From: DATFVB01 sp963714035
GTDB taxonomy: Bacteria > Acidobacteriota > Thermoanaerobaculia > UBA5066 > DATFVB01
Direction of reading: 5' to 3'
Length of the DNA stretch: 64,000 nt
NCBI GenBank assembly: GCA_963714035.1
Contig: OY970224.1
Coordinates: forward strand, 3,162,001-3,226,000
Translations under genes and position numbers: made by a program
Shown: piece after piece, positions 33,699-42,190 of the stretch
How positions within the stretch are numbered: position 1 is the stretch's first letter
Layout of the letters: each line of letters begins with the position of its first letter
Notes under the pieces: generated by a model
Database searches by the model: none
The model's input: the letters and a program-made list of their open reading frames with translations, nothing else
What the model was told of the DNA's origin: nothing

Positions 33699-35110
33699 GA
33701 AGCTCACGAGAGCGCGCTCTTCTCGCTGCCGCGGCGGTCGGCGCGCTTCTCGTGCAGATTCTCCTTTCCTTCCACATCCGCCTCCGCGCGTGGCCCGAAA
33801 CCCTCGTGCCGGCGTATCTCGTCTCGCGGGGGTGGATGCTCTATCGCGACGTGAAGTTCGCCCACATGCCGCTGTGGATCGCAATCGAGGCGGTGATCGG
33901 CGGCATTCTGGGTTTCAACATCGTCACGCTGCGTGTCCTCTCGCTCGGCCTCGCTCTGCTCGCGCACGCGTCGGTCTGGCGAGCCGGAGCCGCGCTGGGG
34001 TGGAAGCCCCCGGCGCGAATTGGCGCGTCGCTGTTCTTCCTCGCGACGTTCTACCTCTGGGATGGGAACGCGGTCTACCCGGACGTCGCGATCGCCGCGC
34101 TTTCGCTTCCCGCATTTCTTGCGCTTCGAAGGCGCGGTCCGAGAGGCGTGGCGGCCGCGGGTCTGTTGCTGGGCTCGGCGGTCGCGATCAAGCAGCCGGC
34201 GGTCGTCGGGTTGGTCGCGGGAGCGGTGTGGCTGGCGATCGCCTGCCGCCCTCTGCTCGGTCGGTTTCTCGTTTTCGCTGCGATTCCATGTGCACTCTGC
34301 GTGCTGTTTTTTGGCGTGCTCGGTGAGCTCCGCGAATTCCTGCTCTGGACGGTCGTCGTTCCTCTCCGGGACTACCGCGGGAGGACGAATCTCGCGATCG
34401 GCGCGGCACAGATGCCACTCGTTCTCCTGGGAGGTCTCGTCCTTCTCGCTTTTCTCGTCGTGGCCCGGGGTCCGGCCGGAACTCCCGGTCGATCACGCGT
34501 TCTCTTCGTCCTCTTGACCCTGGGATTCGCGGCGATGGCGTTCCCGAAGTTCGAGCTCGTCCATCTCGTCGCCGCCGTGCCGCTTCTCGCGATCGCCGCC
34601 GGAGCGGTCCTGGATATCGCCCTCCGTTCATCGAGCGTCGTGCGTTTTGCCGCCGCGATCCCGATCGTGATCGTTGCTCTCGATGCCGCGTATCTCGCGA
34701 CCGATACATCCAGCGGGGAAATCTCGTTCTGGGATTCGCCCGCGAACGATGCCGTCGTCCGCCGGCTCGCGGCGCTTCCGTCCGCGCCTCTCTACCTCTA
34801 CGGTCCCGACCAGGACATCCTCATCCGGTCGCGCCGCGTCCCACCCGGGCGGATCTACGCCAATCCCGGTCTCTGGTTCCAGCTTCGCGCCGACGATCTC
34901 GAGAGCCGCCAGGTCACGGTCCTCCGCGCGCATCCGGAGACGGTCGTCCTGTCAACACCGGGAAACGTTGAGACGGGGGACGCCGGAGCCGTTCTCGCGA
35001 ACTGGATCGGAGTCGGCTATCGCGCTACCGGCTGGCCGGGTGGGGTAATCAGACTTATGCCGAGAGCGCCCGACAGCGGGGCGCCGAGGACGTCGCCGCT
35101 TCGTCCGTAA
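33695..35110 (+). CDS. Predicted GT-C type membrane protein
   Basis: 471 residues if translation starts at GTG 33695; an ATG at 33632 overlaps the pilD stop and would add 21 residues (SLPPLRNWGGDGGGV) that are simply the translated hairpin repeat, so I prefer the GTG. About ten helices. The first loop VPAYLVSRGWMLYRDVKFAHMPL is typical of a GT-C-like family, as is the late FPKFELVHLVAAVPLL. The C-terminal soluble part is short. The last 94 bp overlap the 3' end of the convergent gene, a long overlap for two unrelated genes. Confidence 0.6.
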   Translation: MRSSRERALLAAAAVGALLVQILLSFHIRLRAWPETLVPAYLVSRGWMLYRDVKFAHMPLWIAIEAVIGGILGFNIVTLRVLSLGLALLAHASVWRAGAALGWKPPARIGASLFFLATFYLWDGNAVYPDVAIAALSLPAFLALRRRGPRGVAAAGLLLGSAVAIKQPAVVGLVAGAVWLAIACRPLLGRFLVFAAIPCALCVLFFGVLGELREFLLWTVVVPLRDYRGRTNLAIGAAQMPLVLLGGLVLLAFLVVARGPAGTPGRSRVLFVLLTLGFAAMAFPKFELVHLVAAVPLLAIAAGAVLDIALRSSSVVRFAAAIPIVIVALDAAYLATDTSSGEISFWDSPANDAVVRRLAALPSAPLYLYGPDQDILIRSRRVPPGRIYANPGLWFQLRADDLESRQVTVLRAHPETVVLSTPGNVETGDAGAVLANWIGVGYRATGWPGGVIRLMPRAPDSGAPRTSPLRP

Positions 35111-36576
35111 GTCTTGAGAATCTGGAATCCGTGTGCGGGGATCTCTCGGGCATTCTCGCCGCGAACGTAGGCGAAATCGAAATCGCTCCAATCGGCGGCC
35201 TGCGTGTCCCAGGTGAACCAGCCGAGTTTCCGCGTTTCCCGATAGAACTCCATCGCGGGAGCAATGCGCCAGTCCGTTCGGATGCGGAGAGAGCGGCGCC
35301 GGAATGCGGCCACTCGTTCGAGATCCGCGAGGAGGTTTGGCGTGTCCAGGTCGTAGGTGAAATAGAGAAACCGGTTGACGTTGGCGCAGAACGCGAAGTG
35401 CGCCGCTGCGGCGATGCCGAGGGCTGCCACCACAATCTTTGCCGCGATCGAAGAGCCGCGATTGGAAGGCTCCGCCGCCGATGCCGAGGAGGCGGTCACG
35501 GCAAGCACGAAAAGGGGAACGAGGAAGAGAGCCGCTCGCCCGATGCGAAGGGGAACGCCGAGAAAATGCCGCTCCAGAACTCCGAGCGCGACCGTGACGA
35601 GCAGGAGAATCGTCCATCCGGCGGCTTGCGCGTCGGGATCCCTGATCGGGCGGCGCAGGAGAACCACGGCAGTCCTCCACGCCACGAGCACGGCCGCACA
35701 CGCGATCAGGCCGATCACGAAAGGCCGGGCGGGGGTTGCATACCGAGCGGTGTAGAGAGTGGGCTCGACGAGAGAGGAGACCGTATCGCGCCAGAATCCC
35801 GCATGACCACCGAACCAGAGTCCATGGGCACGTTGGACGCCGAGCGCGCTCAGCCCGACCGATGCTCCGAGGAGGAGGCCGATCGAGAATAGCGGCAGGC
35901 TTTCGACAGCGAAGCGGCGCAGCCGGCCGACTGATCCCCTCGGCTGCTCGGAGAAAATCCGGATCGCGCGCATCGCCGTCAGCACGATCGTCACGGCGAA
36001 GAGGACGTCGATCAACACGAAGGAAGCAAGGGCGCCGAGACCGATCAGGAACAAACCCAGAAATTCGTGCCGTGCCGAGCCCTGCCGCGCGCGTACGCTT
36101 CGCGCCAATAGGAACAACCCCGGCATCATCAGACCGAGAGAGAGCCCGTAGCCGCGCGCCATCGAAAAGTAGTCGAGAAGGAAAGGATTCAGCATCAGCA
36201 GGGCCAGGCCCGCCATGCCGATCCATCCCGACCGGAAAGAGCGCAGGATGAGCCATGAAAAGACTCCATAAGCCGCCAGCGCGAGGACGTTCGGCAGACG
36301 GAGGGCGATCTCCGAGGTTCCGAAGAGAGATGACGCCGCCTTGGCCAGGAGCGAATTTAGGGCATGGTTGTTCGCCGCCAATTCCGAAGTCTCCGCAACT
36401 GATCTCGGGTTGGCGACGTTTGGAAAGAGAATCTGCGATACGGGCGCGGTGATGAAAAATCGATACGTGATCGCCTCGTCGATCGTGATCGGGAGCCGGA
36501 CCGCCTTGATCGCGGCGTAGGCGAGGAGGAGCGCGATCAAGACGCCGGCGAAGAGGTCTTCTCGACGAAGGCGCAC
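35017..36576 (-). CDS. Predicted GT-C type membrane protein
   Basis: 519 residues from GTG 36576. The first loop RLPITIDEAITYRFFITA carries the DEA motif of the PMT/GT-C clan, followed by ANNHALNSLLAKAASSLF, a pattern seen in that group. About eleven helices; C-terminal soluble segment with YVRGENAREIPAHGFQILK. Its 3' end overlaps the previous gene by 94 bp in the opposite frame. Function is presumed sugar transfer to an envelope glycan. The start has no good ribosome-binding site. Confidence 0.62.
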   Translation of the reverse strand: MRLRREDLFAGVLIALLLAYAAIKAVRLPITIDEAITYRFFITAPVSQILFPNVANPRSVAETSELAANNHALNSLLAKAASSLFGTSEIALRLPNVLALAAYGVFSWLILRSFRSGWIGMAGLALLMLNPFLLDYFSMARGYGLSLGLMMPGLFLLARSVRARQGSARHEFLGLFLIGLGALASFVLIDVLFAVTIVLTAMRAIRIFSEQPRGSVGRLRRFAVESLPLFSIGLLLGASVGLSALGVQRAHGLWFGGHAGFWRDTVSSLVEPTLYTARYATPARPFVIGLIACAAVLVAWRTAVVLLRRPIRDPDAQAAGWTILLLVTVALGVLERHFLGVPLRIGRAALFLVPLFVLAVTASSASAAEPSNRGSSIAAKIVVAALGIAAAAHFAFCANVNRFLYFTYDLDTPNLLADLERVAAFRRRSLRIRTDWRIAPAMEFYRETRKLGWFTWDTQAADWSDFDFAYVRGENAREIPAHGFQILKTYGRSGDVLGAPLSGALGISLITPPGQPVAR

Positions 36577-36702
36577 TACCGATCGGGGCCCGGTGGGAGG
36601 ATGCTGCGTCGACGCCCGGTCCGATCTGGCACTCCCCGGCGGCTCATTGGACGAGAGTATTCCACAACGTTTTCCCGTCGGTTGGTCGCGCCTGGAATCC
36701 GA

Positions 36703-36732
36703 CCGTCTGGCGGCACGAGGGCCGCCAGACGG
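36703..36732 (-). terminator. Hairpin after pilT
   Basis: Perfect 12-bp stem CCGTCTGGCGGC/GCCGCCAGACGG directly beyond the pilT stop, within the 160-bp gap between two minus-strand genes. There is no T run, so termination would be weak or factor dependent. The rest of the gap shows nothing recognisable. Confidence 0.55.
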
Positions 36733-36736
36733 CGGC

Positions 36737-37831
36737 CTAGCCGCGCTGGATCCCCGCGTTCGCGAGCCACGCCTTGAACTGATCCTTCTCGAAGGAGTGC
36801 TCGAACGCGTCCTGGGCCGAGACGGTCCCCGATTTCACGAGCTCCTGAAGCGACTGGTCCATCATGACCATCCCGCGATTGCGACCGGTCTGGATCTGGG
36901 TGACGATCATGTTCGTCTTGCCCTCGCGGATCACGTTCGAGAGAGCGGAGGACCCGAGGAGGATCTCGAACGCCGCGACGCGGCCCCCGCCGATCTTCTT
37001 CAGGAGCTGCTGCGCGACGACCGCGCGGAGCGACTCGGCGAGCACGACCCGCACCTGATCCTGCTCCTCGTGCGGGAAGGCGTCGATGATGCGGTTGACG
37101 ACCTTCGACGCCGAGTTCGTGTGGAGCGTCGCGAAGACGAGGAGGCCGGTCTCCGCGGCGGTGAGGGCCATCCGGATCGTTTCGACGTCGCGCATCTCGC
37201 CGACGAGCAGCGCGTCGGGGTCCTCGCGGAGGGCCGCCTTCACGCCGCTCGCGAAGTCCGGGACGTCCTGCCCGATCTCGCGCTGGGTGAAGATCGCCTT
37301 GTCGTTGCTGTAGACGAACTCGACCGGGTCCTCGACCGTGACGACGTGCCGCGCGTGGCGCCGGTTGATCCGGTCGAGGAGCGCGGCGAGCGTCGTCGAC
37401 TTCCCGGAGCCCGTCGGGCCGGTCACGAGGATCAGGCCGCGGGAGGCCTCCGCCAGGTCGGCGATCGCGGTCGGCAGGTTCAGTTCCTCGATCGTGGGGA
37501 CCTTGGGCGGGATCAGGCGGAAGAGCGCCGCCGAGCCGCGTTCCTGCTTGAAGAGGTTCGTCCGGAAGCGGGCCTGGCCGCCCATCTGGTAAGCGAAATC
37601 GACGTCCCCCATGAGCTGGTAGCGCGCCCAGAGATCGGGCGGCGTGATCGCGGAGAGCATGTTGTAGTAGTCGCCTTCGCCGATGACCCGGTAACGCACG
37701 CGCTCGAGCTCTCCGTCGATCCGGATGATCGGCGGCTCGCCGACGGTCAAATGGAGGTCCGATCCGCCGCGCTTCATCAGGATCGACAGGAACCGGTCGA
37801 TCTGGCTGTAGTTGGTCGTGACGCTGCTCAT
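36737..37831 (-). CDS. pilT: Type IV pilus retraction ATPase PilT
   Basis: 364 residues. Order: N-terminal PAS-like domain with GGSDLHLTVGEPP, then the secretion ATPase core with Walker A GPTGSGKSTTLAAL, Asp box TVEDPVEFVY, Walker B region ALLVGEMRDVETI and the His box TLHTNSAS. Length and motifs match PilT, and AIRA-like CTD segment GTVSAQDAFEHSFEKDQF is present. It powers pilus depolymerisation. ATG 37831 overlaps the stop of the upstream HEAT-PilT gene, so both ATPases are co-translated. Confidence 0.95.
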   Translation of the reverse strand: MSSVTTNYSQIDRFLSILMKRGGSDLHLTVGEPPIIRIDGELERVRYRVIGEGDYYNMLSAITPPDLWARYQLMGDVDFAYQMGGQARFRTNLFKQERGSAALFRLIPPKVPTIEELNLPTAIADLAEASRGLILVTGPTGSGKSTTLAALLDRINRRHARHVVTVEDPVEFVYSNDKAIFTQREIGQDVPDFASGVKAALREDPDALLVGEMRDVETIRMALTAAETGLLVFATLHTNSASKVVNRIIDAFPHEEQDQVRVVLAESLRAVVAQQLLKKIGGGRVAAFEILLGSSALSNVIREGKTNMIVTQIQTGRNRGMVMMDQSLQELVKSGTVSAQDAFEHSFEKDQFKAWLANAGIQRG

Positions 37832-40308
37832 GCGGAGGGGCCTTCCGCGTCGAGGAACGGTTCGAAGAGCTCCTTCCGCAGGGCGCGGTCGTAGGCCGCG
37901 CGGGGATCCGCCTTACCTTCCTGCACGAGCTTCAGCAGCGCGGTGTCCATCGTCTGCATCCCGGCGTTCGAGCCCGTCTGGATTGCCGAGGCGATCTGGA
38001 ACGTCTTCGCGTCGCGGATGAGTCCGGCGACGTTCCCCGTGTTGCGCAGGATCTCGAACGCGGCGACGCGGCCTCTCCCGTCGCGCCGCGGCACGAGGTG
38101 CTGGGTGATGACCGCGCGCAGCGAGTCCGAGAGCATCTGGCGGACCTGTCCCTGCTGCCCCGCGGGGAACGCGTCGATCACGCGGTCGACCGTGCCGGCG
38201 GCGGTCGCGGTGTGGAGCGTTCCGAAGACGAGGTGCCCCGTTTCGGAGGCGGTGATCGCGAGCGAGATCGTCTCGACGTCCCGCATCTCGCCGACCATGA
38301 TGATGTCGGGATCCTCGCGCAGGGCCTGGCGGAGCGCCTTCGCGAACGACTCGGTGTGCGTTCCGACCTCGCGCTGGTTGATGAGGGACTCGCGGCTGCG
38401 ATGCACGTACTCGATCGGGTCCTCGACGGTCAGGATGTGCGAATTCTCGATCCGGTTGATCCGGTCGACGAACGCGGCGAGCGTCGTCGTCTTGCCGCAC
38501 CCGGCGGGCCCGGTCACGAGGACGAGGCCCTGGGTGTATTCCGTCAGCTCCCAGAGCGAGCGGGGGAGGCCGATCTCGTCGAGCGTCGGGATCTCGGGCG
38601 GGATCAGCCGGAAGACCGCGTCGAGCCCCTTGCGCTGATAGAAGATGTTCGTCCGGAACCGGCCGAGCGCCCCCGCCTTGTAGCAGAAGTCGAGCGTGCG
38701 GGCTTCGGCGAGTGTGGCGCGCTGCGGTTCGGTGAGGATCGGGTGCACCATCCGCTCGACGTCTTCTTCCGAGAGCGGGGCGAGCGGCAGCGCCGTCATC
38801 GTGCCGTGCACGCGAACGTGGGGAATCGCGGCGACGGCGAGGTGCAGGTCCGACGCGTCGACGGCCCGGGCGTGCCGCATGAGATCGGCGAGCGTGACCT
38901 CCGAGAGGCCCGCCAGGTCGACCGGCTCGAACGTCGCGGCCACGCCGGTCGAGGCTTCGGCGTTTTCTCCCTTCAGGCCGCGGAGGAGGCGGATCGCCTT
39001 CTCGCGCACGACCGGCTCCGGGTCGACGCCGGCGATCTTCTGGAGGAGTGTCGGCACGTTCGCGTCGGAGATCTTCGCGAAGGCCTCGAGGATCTCGAGA
39101 CGAAGGTCCATCGCGGCTTTCTTGTAGGCGGCGAGGAGCCCCGGCAGCGCCTTCGGCGTCGCCCACTGTCCGAGCGCCGCCGCGGCCGTGATGTCCGACT
39201 CCCGGTCGTCCAGCATCTCGATCAGGGGATCGAGGCCGCGCTCGTCCTTGATCGCCGCGAGCGCCTCGCTCGCGCGGTGGCGGAGCCACCAGTCGGGCTG
39301 CTTGAGCAGCCGCACGCAGAGCGGGACGACTTCCGGCGACCGGAGCATGACCGCGATCGAGGAGGCGAGATTCGCCGTGTTCTGGTCGGGATCGTCGGCC
39401 CGCGCGGCGAGGGCGGCGAGGAACGGCCCGCCGAGCTCCTGGAACACGCTCGTCGCGCGGTCCCGCGGCGGCCCGAAGACGTTCCGGAATGCCGCGATGA
39501 ACGCCTCGACGACGGCCTTCGGGTCCTGCTGCCGGAGGATGCCGATCGCGTTCTCGCGCACGCGCGGGTTCGGGTCGGAGATCAGCGGGATCACCCGCGA
39601 TTGCCACGCCCGCGCTCCGGCGGCCACGATCGGTCCGATCGCTTTGGCGACCGCCTGCTGGACGCGGGCCGACGAATCGGAGGAGGCCTTCAGCAGCGCC
39701 GGGAAGATCTGCTCCGACGGGAACCGCGCGAGGATCGAAGCGGCGCGGAACCGGACCTCCTCGTCCTCGTCGTTGATCGCCTGGACCGCGAGGGGAACGG
39801 CCTGGTCGGTTCCGATCGTCTCGGCGGCGGCGATCGCGCGCCGGCGAACGGCCGTGGACGTCGCCGAGAGCGCGGGAGGGAGTGACGCGAGGAAGCGCGG
39901 CTGCTGGTTGTCGCGGATCCAGTCGAGCGCCGTCGCGGCGACCGCCGCCCGAGGGTCGCCGGTCATCTCCGCCGCGCGCGTCGGGGAGAGGTCCCCGCCG
40001 AGGAGCTGGAGCGCCGCCTCGAACGTCTTTCGCCGCTGCGATTCCGGCTGCGAGGCGAGCGCGGCGAAAAGGACTTCGACCGCGGACTCGGGCGGCATCG
40101 CCTTCAGGATCGCGGCGCCCGTGGTGCGAACGGAAGGGTCTGCATCGACGAGCAGGAACGCCGCGTCCTCCGGGGGAAGCCCCCGAACGGAGGAGATCTT
40201 CCGCAGCCACTCGTCGCGCTCCGCCGGGGTCTTCCACTGCTTCTGGCGGAGCCGGTCGACCAGAGAGCGGCTCTCTTCCGACAGGGACGACCGGGACCGG
40301 GTAACCAT
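37828..40308 (-). CDS. HEAT-repeat / PilT-like ATPase fusion
   Basis: 826 residues. Residues about 40-455 are helical HEAT-like repeats (for example AVRRRAIAAAETIG, VRFRAASILARFP, VRENAIGILRQQ, WLRHRASEALAAIKD, VVREKAIRLLRGL). Residues about 475-826 are a full PilT/PilU domain with ASDLHLAVAAIPHVRVHG, Walker A GPAGCGKTTTLAAF, TVEDPIEYVH, GEMRDVETI and FGTLHTATAA. Normal PilT/PilU are about 350-380 residues, so the scaffold doubles the protein. HEAT repeats usually bind proteins; this ATPase may be tethered to a polar or signalling partner. It is the first gene of a two-gene operon with pilT. The order and clean frame argue against assembly error. Confidence 0.9.
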   Translation of the reverse strand: MVTRSRSSLSEESRSLVDRLRQKQWKTPAERDEWLRKISSVRGLPPEDAAFLLVDADPSVRTTGAAILKAMPPESAVEVLFAALASQPESQRRKTFEAALQLLGGDLSPTRAAEMTGDPRAAVAATALDWIRDNQQPRFLASLPPALSATSTAVRRRAIAAAETIGTDQAVPLAVQAINDEDEEVRFRAASILARFPSEQIFPALLKASSDSSARVQQAVAKAIGPIVAAGARAWQSRVIPLISDPNPRVRENAIGILRQQDPKAVVEAFIAAFRNVFGPPRDRATSVFQELGGPFLAALAARADDPDQNTANLASSIAVMLRSPEVVPLCVRLLKQPDWWLRHRASEALAAIKDERGLDPLIEMLDDRESDITAAAALGQWATPKALPGLLAAYKKAAMDLRLEILEAFAKISDANVPTLLQKIAGVDPEPVVREKAIRLLRGLKGENAEASTGVAATFEPVDLAGLSEVTLADLMRHARAVDASDLHLAVAAIPHVRVHGTMTALPLAPLSEEDVERMVHPILTEPQRATLAEARTLDFCYKAGALGRFRTNIFYQRKGLDAVFRLIPPEIPTLDEIGLPRSLWELTEYTQGLVLVTGPAGCGKTTTLAAFVDRINRIENSHILTVEDPIEYVHRSRESLINQREVGTHTESFAKALRQALREDPDIIMVGEMRDVETISLAITASETGHLVFGTLHTATAAGTVDRVIDAFPAGQQGQVRQMLSDSLRAVITQHLVPRRDGRGRVAAFEILRNTGNVAGLIRDAKTFQIASAIQTGSNAGMQTMDTALLKLVQEGKADPRAAYDRALRKELFEPFLDAEGPSA

Positions 40309-40314
40309 GCGGAA

Positions 40315-40320
40315 ATTATA
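40315..40320 (-). promoter_or_regulatory. -10 box TATAAT of the pilT operon, leaderless start
   Basis: On the minus strand a consensus TATAAT ends six bases before ATG 40308. No Shine-Dalgarno sequence is present and no good -35 box is seen. Confidence 0.5.
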
Positions 40321-40352
40321 TCGGTGTAAAATTCCCGAAGGAGATCCTCGCC

Positions 40353-41294
40353 ATGCTGAAAAAGCTTCCTCTCCTCCTGGCGTCCCTGGTTTTCGCCGCC
40401 GCGGCCGTCTCGGCCAACGAGATCGTGGTGCTCAAGGGCGGCAAATCTCTCGAGCTGTCGAAGCCGTACATCCTGCGCGGCTCGCAGGCGATCATGACCC
40501 TGAAGGACGGGACGGTCATTTCCGTCGCCGCCGCGGACATCGATCTGCCCGCGACGCGGGCCGCCCGGCGTCCGGTCCGGGTCGCCGCGGCGGGCCCCGT
40601 CGCCGCGACCACCCCCGTCGAGGCGGCGAAAGCGCAGCAGAACAACCCGAAGGCGCGGGTGAAGATCGGCGACGAGGACGTGAGCCACACGATCGAGGGC
40701 GCCGAACCGGACGAGGAAGCCGCTCCGGAAGAGGGCGCGGCCGCCGAGGCCGGAGGGGACGCGAAGCTCGAGGTCGTCGATTACGATCAGCGACCGTCCG
40801 GCAGCGCTCTCGCCGTGAAGGGAACGATCCGCAACGTCGGGAAGGTTCCCGCGTCGAACGTCGCGCTGTCGATCGCGGCCTCGGACGATGCGGGAAAAGT
40901 TGTCGCGAGCGCGATGGCTTCGGTTTCGGCGGGATCGCTCGACGCCGGCGCCGCCGCGACGTTCACGGCGAGCCTCCCCATGACGGCGAGAGCGGCGACA
41001 CTTCGGTTCACTCCCCGCTGGTCGAGCCCGGCCCCCGCTCCGACCTCGGACACCGCCGGCGCGGCATCGGCGGGGATGACCGCCTCGCCCGCGGCAACGG
41101 CCGCCGCGGCCCCGGCTCCGAAGTCGGCGCCTCCGCCGCCGGCGCCCGAGAAGAAGGAGCCGACCTACAAGCCTCAGCCCGATTACGCGCCGCCCGCCGC
41201 AAACGTGCCGCTGGTGCCGACCGAGAGCGGCTACATTCCCGCTCCTCACGAAGAGACGCCGCCGCCTCCTCCGCCCCCGCCGCCGCAAGAGTGA
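40353..41294 (+). CDS. Exported protein with proline-rich C-terminus
   Basis: 313 residues from ATG 40353, fixed by AAGGAGAT upstream. Signal peptide 1-21 (KKLPLLLASLVFAAAAVSA). A short N-terminal domain (IVVLKGGKSLELSKPYIL, LKDGTVISVAAADID) is followed by an Ala/Glu-rich linker and a beta domain (KLEVVDYDQRP, VKGTIRNVGKVPASNVAL) with the look of the FxLYD fold, which is found in secreted bacterial proteins. The C-terminus is a Pro/Ala-rich tail ending in a run of prolines. The role is unknown; it may be a periplasm-spanning or surface protein. It is divergent from the pilT operon with 44 bp between, but shows no pilus motif. Confidence 0.65.
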   Translation: MLKKLPLLLASLVFAAAAVSANEIVVLKGGKSLELSKPYILRGSQAIMTLKDGTVISVAAADIDLPATRAARRPVRVAAAGPVAATTPVEAAKAQQNNPKARVKIGDEDVSHTIEGAEPDEEAAPEEGAAAEAGGDAKLEVVDYDQRPSGSALAVKGTIRNVGKVPASNVALSIAASDDAGKVVASAMASVSAGSLDAGAAATFTASLPMTARAATLRFTPRWSSPAPAPTSDTAGAASAGMTASPAATAAAAPAPKSAPPPPAPEKKEPTYKPQPDYAPPAANVPLVPTESGYIPAPHEETPPPPPPPPPQE

Positions 41295-41326
41295 AGAAGC
41301 ACCAGAGGTTGACCGGCGGCGGCGAA

Positions 41327-41427
41327 ACCTCACCCCGCCGCTTCCGCGGCTGCCCCTCTCCAGGTGGAGAGGGGCGAAACACCCTCCCCACCTGGGGAGG
41401 GTCGCGCGGAGCGCGGGGAGGGGTTTC
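41327..41427. repeat. CCCCTCTCC-type hairpin repeat, locus 6
   Basis: CCCCTCTCCA/TGGAGAGGGG and CCCTCCCCA/TGGGGAGGG hairpins, opened by CCTCACCCC and closed by GGGGAGGGG. It fills most of the gap between two plus-strand genes. Confidence 0.75.
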
Positions 41428-41444
41428 ATGAGGCCGACGGCCGA

Positions 41445-41930
41445 ATGAACCTGTATCTCATCCGTCACGCCGACGCCGAAGACACGGCGAAGAGCGGAAA
41501 AGACGCGGATCGCGCGCTCTCGGCTCGCGGACGGGAAGTGATGGAAGTCGTGGCGGCCGCGTTCTCGAAGGTCGGGAAGGCCCAGGCGATCTGGCACAGC
41601 CCGCTCGTGCGCGCGAAGGAAACCGCCGAATTCATCGCGGCGCGCTTCCCGAAGGCGGCGATGACGGTCACCGCCGCGCTCGCGCCGAGCGCGGATCCGC
41701 GGAAGGTCCTCGTGGAGCTCTCGCGCGACCGATGGGAGGACGTGGTCGTCGTCGGGCACATGCCCCACCTCGGGCTCCTTCTCGGCCTCGCGGTCACCGG
41801 ACGGGAGGAGATCGACGTCCCGATGAAGAAGTCGGCGATCGCGCGGATTTCGTTCGGCGGGAGCCATCCGTCGCCGCCCGGCGATCTAAAGTGGCTCATG
41901 TCGCCCTCCCTCGCCCAACGGATCAAGTAA
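41445..41930 (+). CDS. sixA: Phosphohistidine phosphatase SixA-like
   Basis: 161 residues. Histidine phosphatase superfamily: LIRHADAED (catalytic His-8 and Arg-7), ALSARGREVMEVVAAAF, HSPLVRAKETAEF and the second catalytic His in VVVVGHMPHLG. Length and the motif RHADAE match SixA, which dephosphorylates phospho-His in signalling proteins. The frame is open upstream to 41364 but those residues are translated repeat, so ATG 41445 is chosen. No sensor kinase is adjacent. Confidence 0.85.
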   Translation: MNLYLIRHADAEDTAKSGKDADRALSARGREVMEVVAAAFSKVGKAQAIWHSPLVRAKETAEFIAARFPKAAMTVTAALAPSADPRKVLVELSRDRWEDVVVVGHMPHLGLLLGLAVTGREEIDVPMKKSAIARISFGGSHPSPPGDLKWLMSPSLAQRIK

Positions 41931-41937
41931 GAGCAGG

Positions 41938-42065
41938 CGCGGCGATACGCGCCGTTATACGGTCCCGTGCGGCCCGCCCGCACCCTCAACGTACGCCCCG
42001 GTACGCCTCGGGTGCGGGCCGGGCCGCCCGAGGCCGTCTTCCGGCACGTCTCGCCGCGCCTCGAA
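41938..42065 (+). repeat. Structured repeat family A, copy 2
   Basis: Stem 41971-41985 (GGCCCGCCCGCACCC) pairs with 42010-42025 with a one-base bulge, around an inner hairpin CGTAC (41990-41994)/GTACG (42001-42005). Before the stem is TTATACGG, after it CCGTCTTCC and CCGCGCCTC. Stem sequence differs from copy 1 while pairing is kept. Confidence 0.65.
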
Positions 42066-42071
42066 GTTCCC

Positions 42072-42149
42072 CGTCATCGCGAGCGCAGCGAAGCAATCTC
42101 CAGAGCCCGGAGACCTGGAGATTGCTTCGGCCTTCAGCCTCGCAATGAC
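42072..42149. repeat. GTCATTGCGAG palindromic repeat, copy 2
   Basis: Left end GTCATCGCGAGCGCAGCG, then AAGCAATCTCC; right side GGAGATTGCTTCGG and CTCGCAATGAC. It folds as a long imperfect hairpin and follows repeat A directly, as does copy 1. Confidence 0.75.
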
Positions 42150-42190
42150 CTGGGGAAGGAGGAGCGCCCCGCCGCTCCGGGCGCCCGAAA

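Noticed and set aside
41364..41444. Upstream extension of the SixA frame
   Set aside because: The extra residues are a translation of the hairpin repeat; the family starts directly with the strand that carries LIRHADAE.
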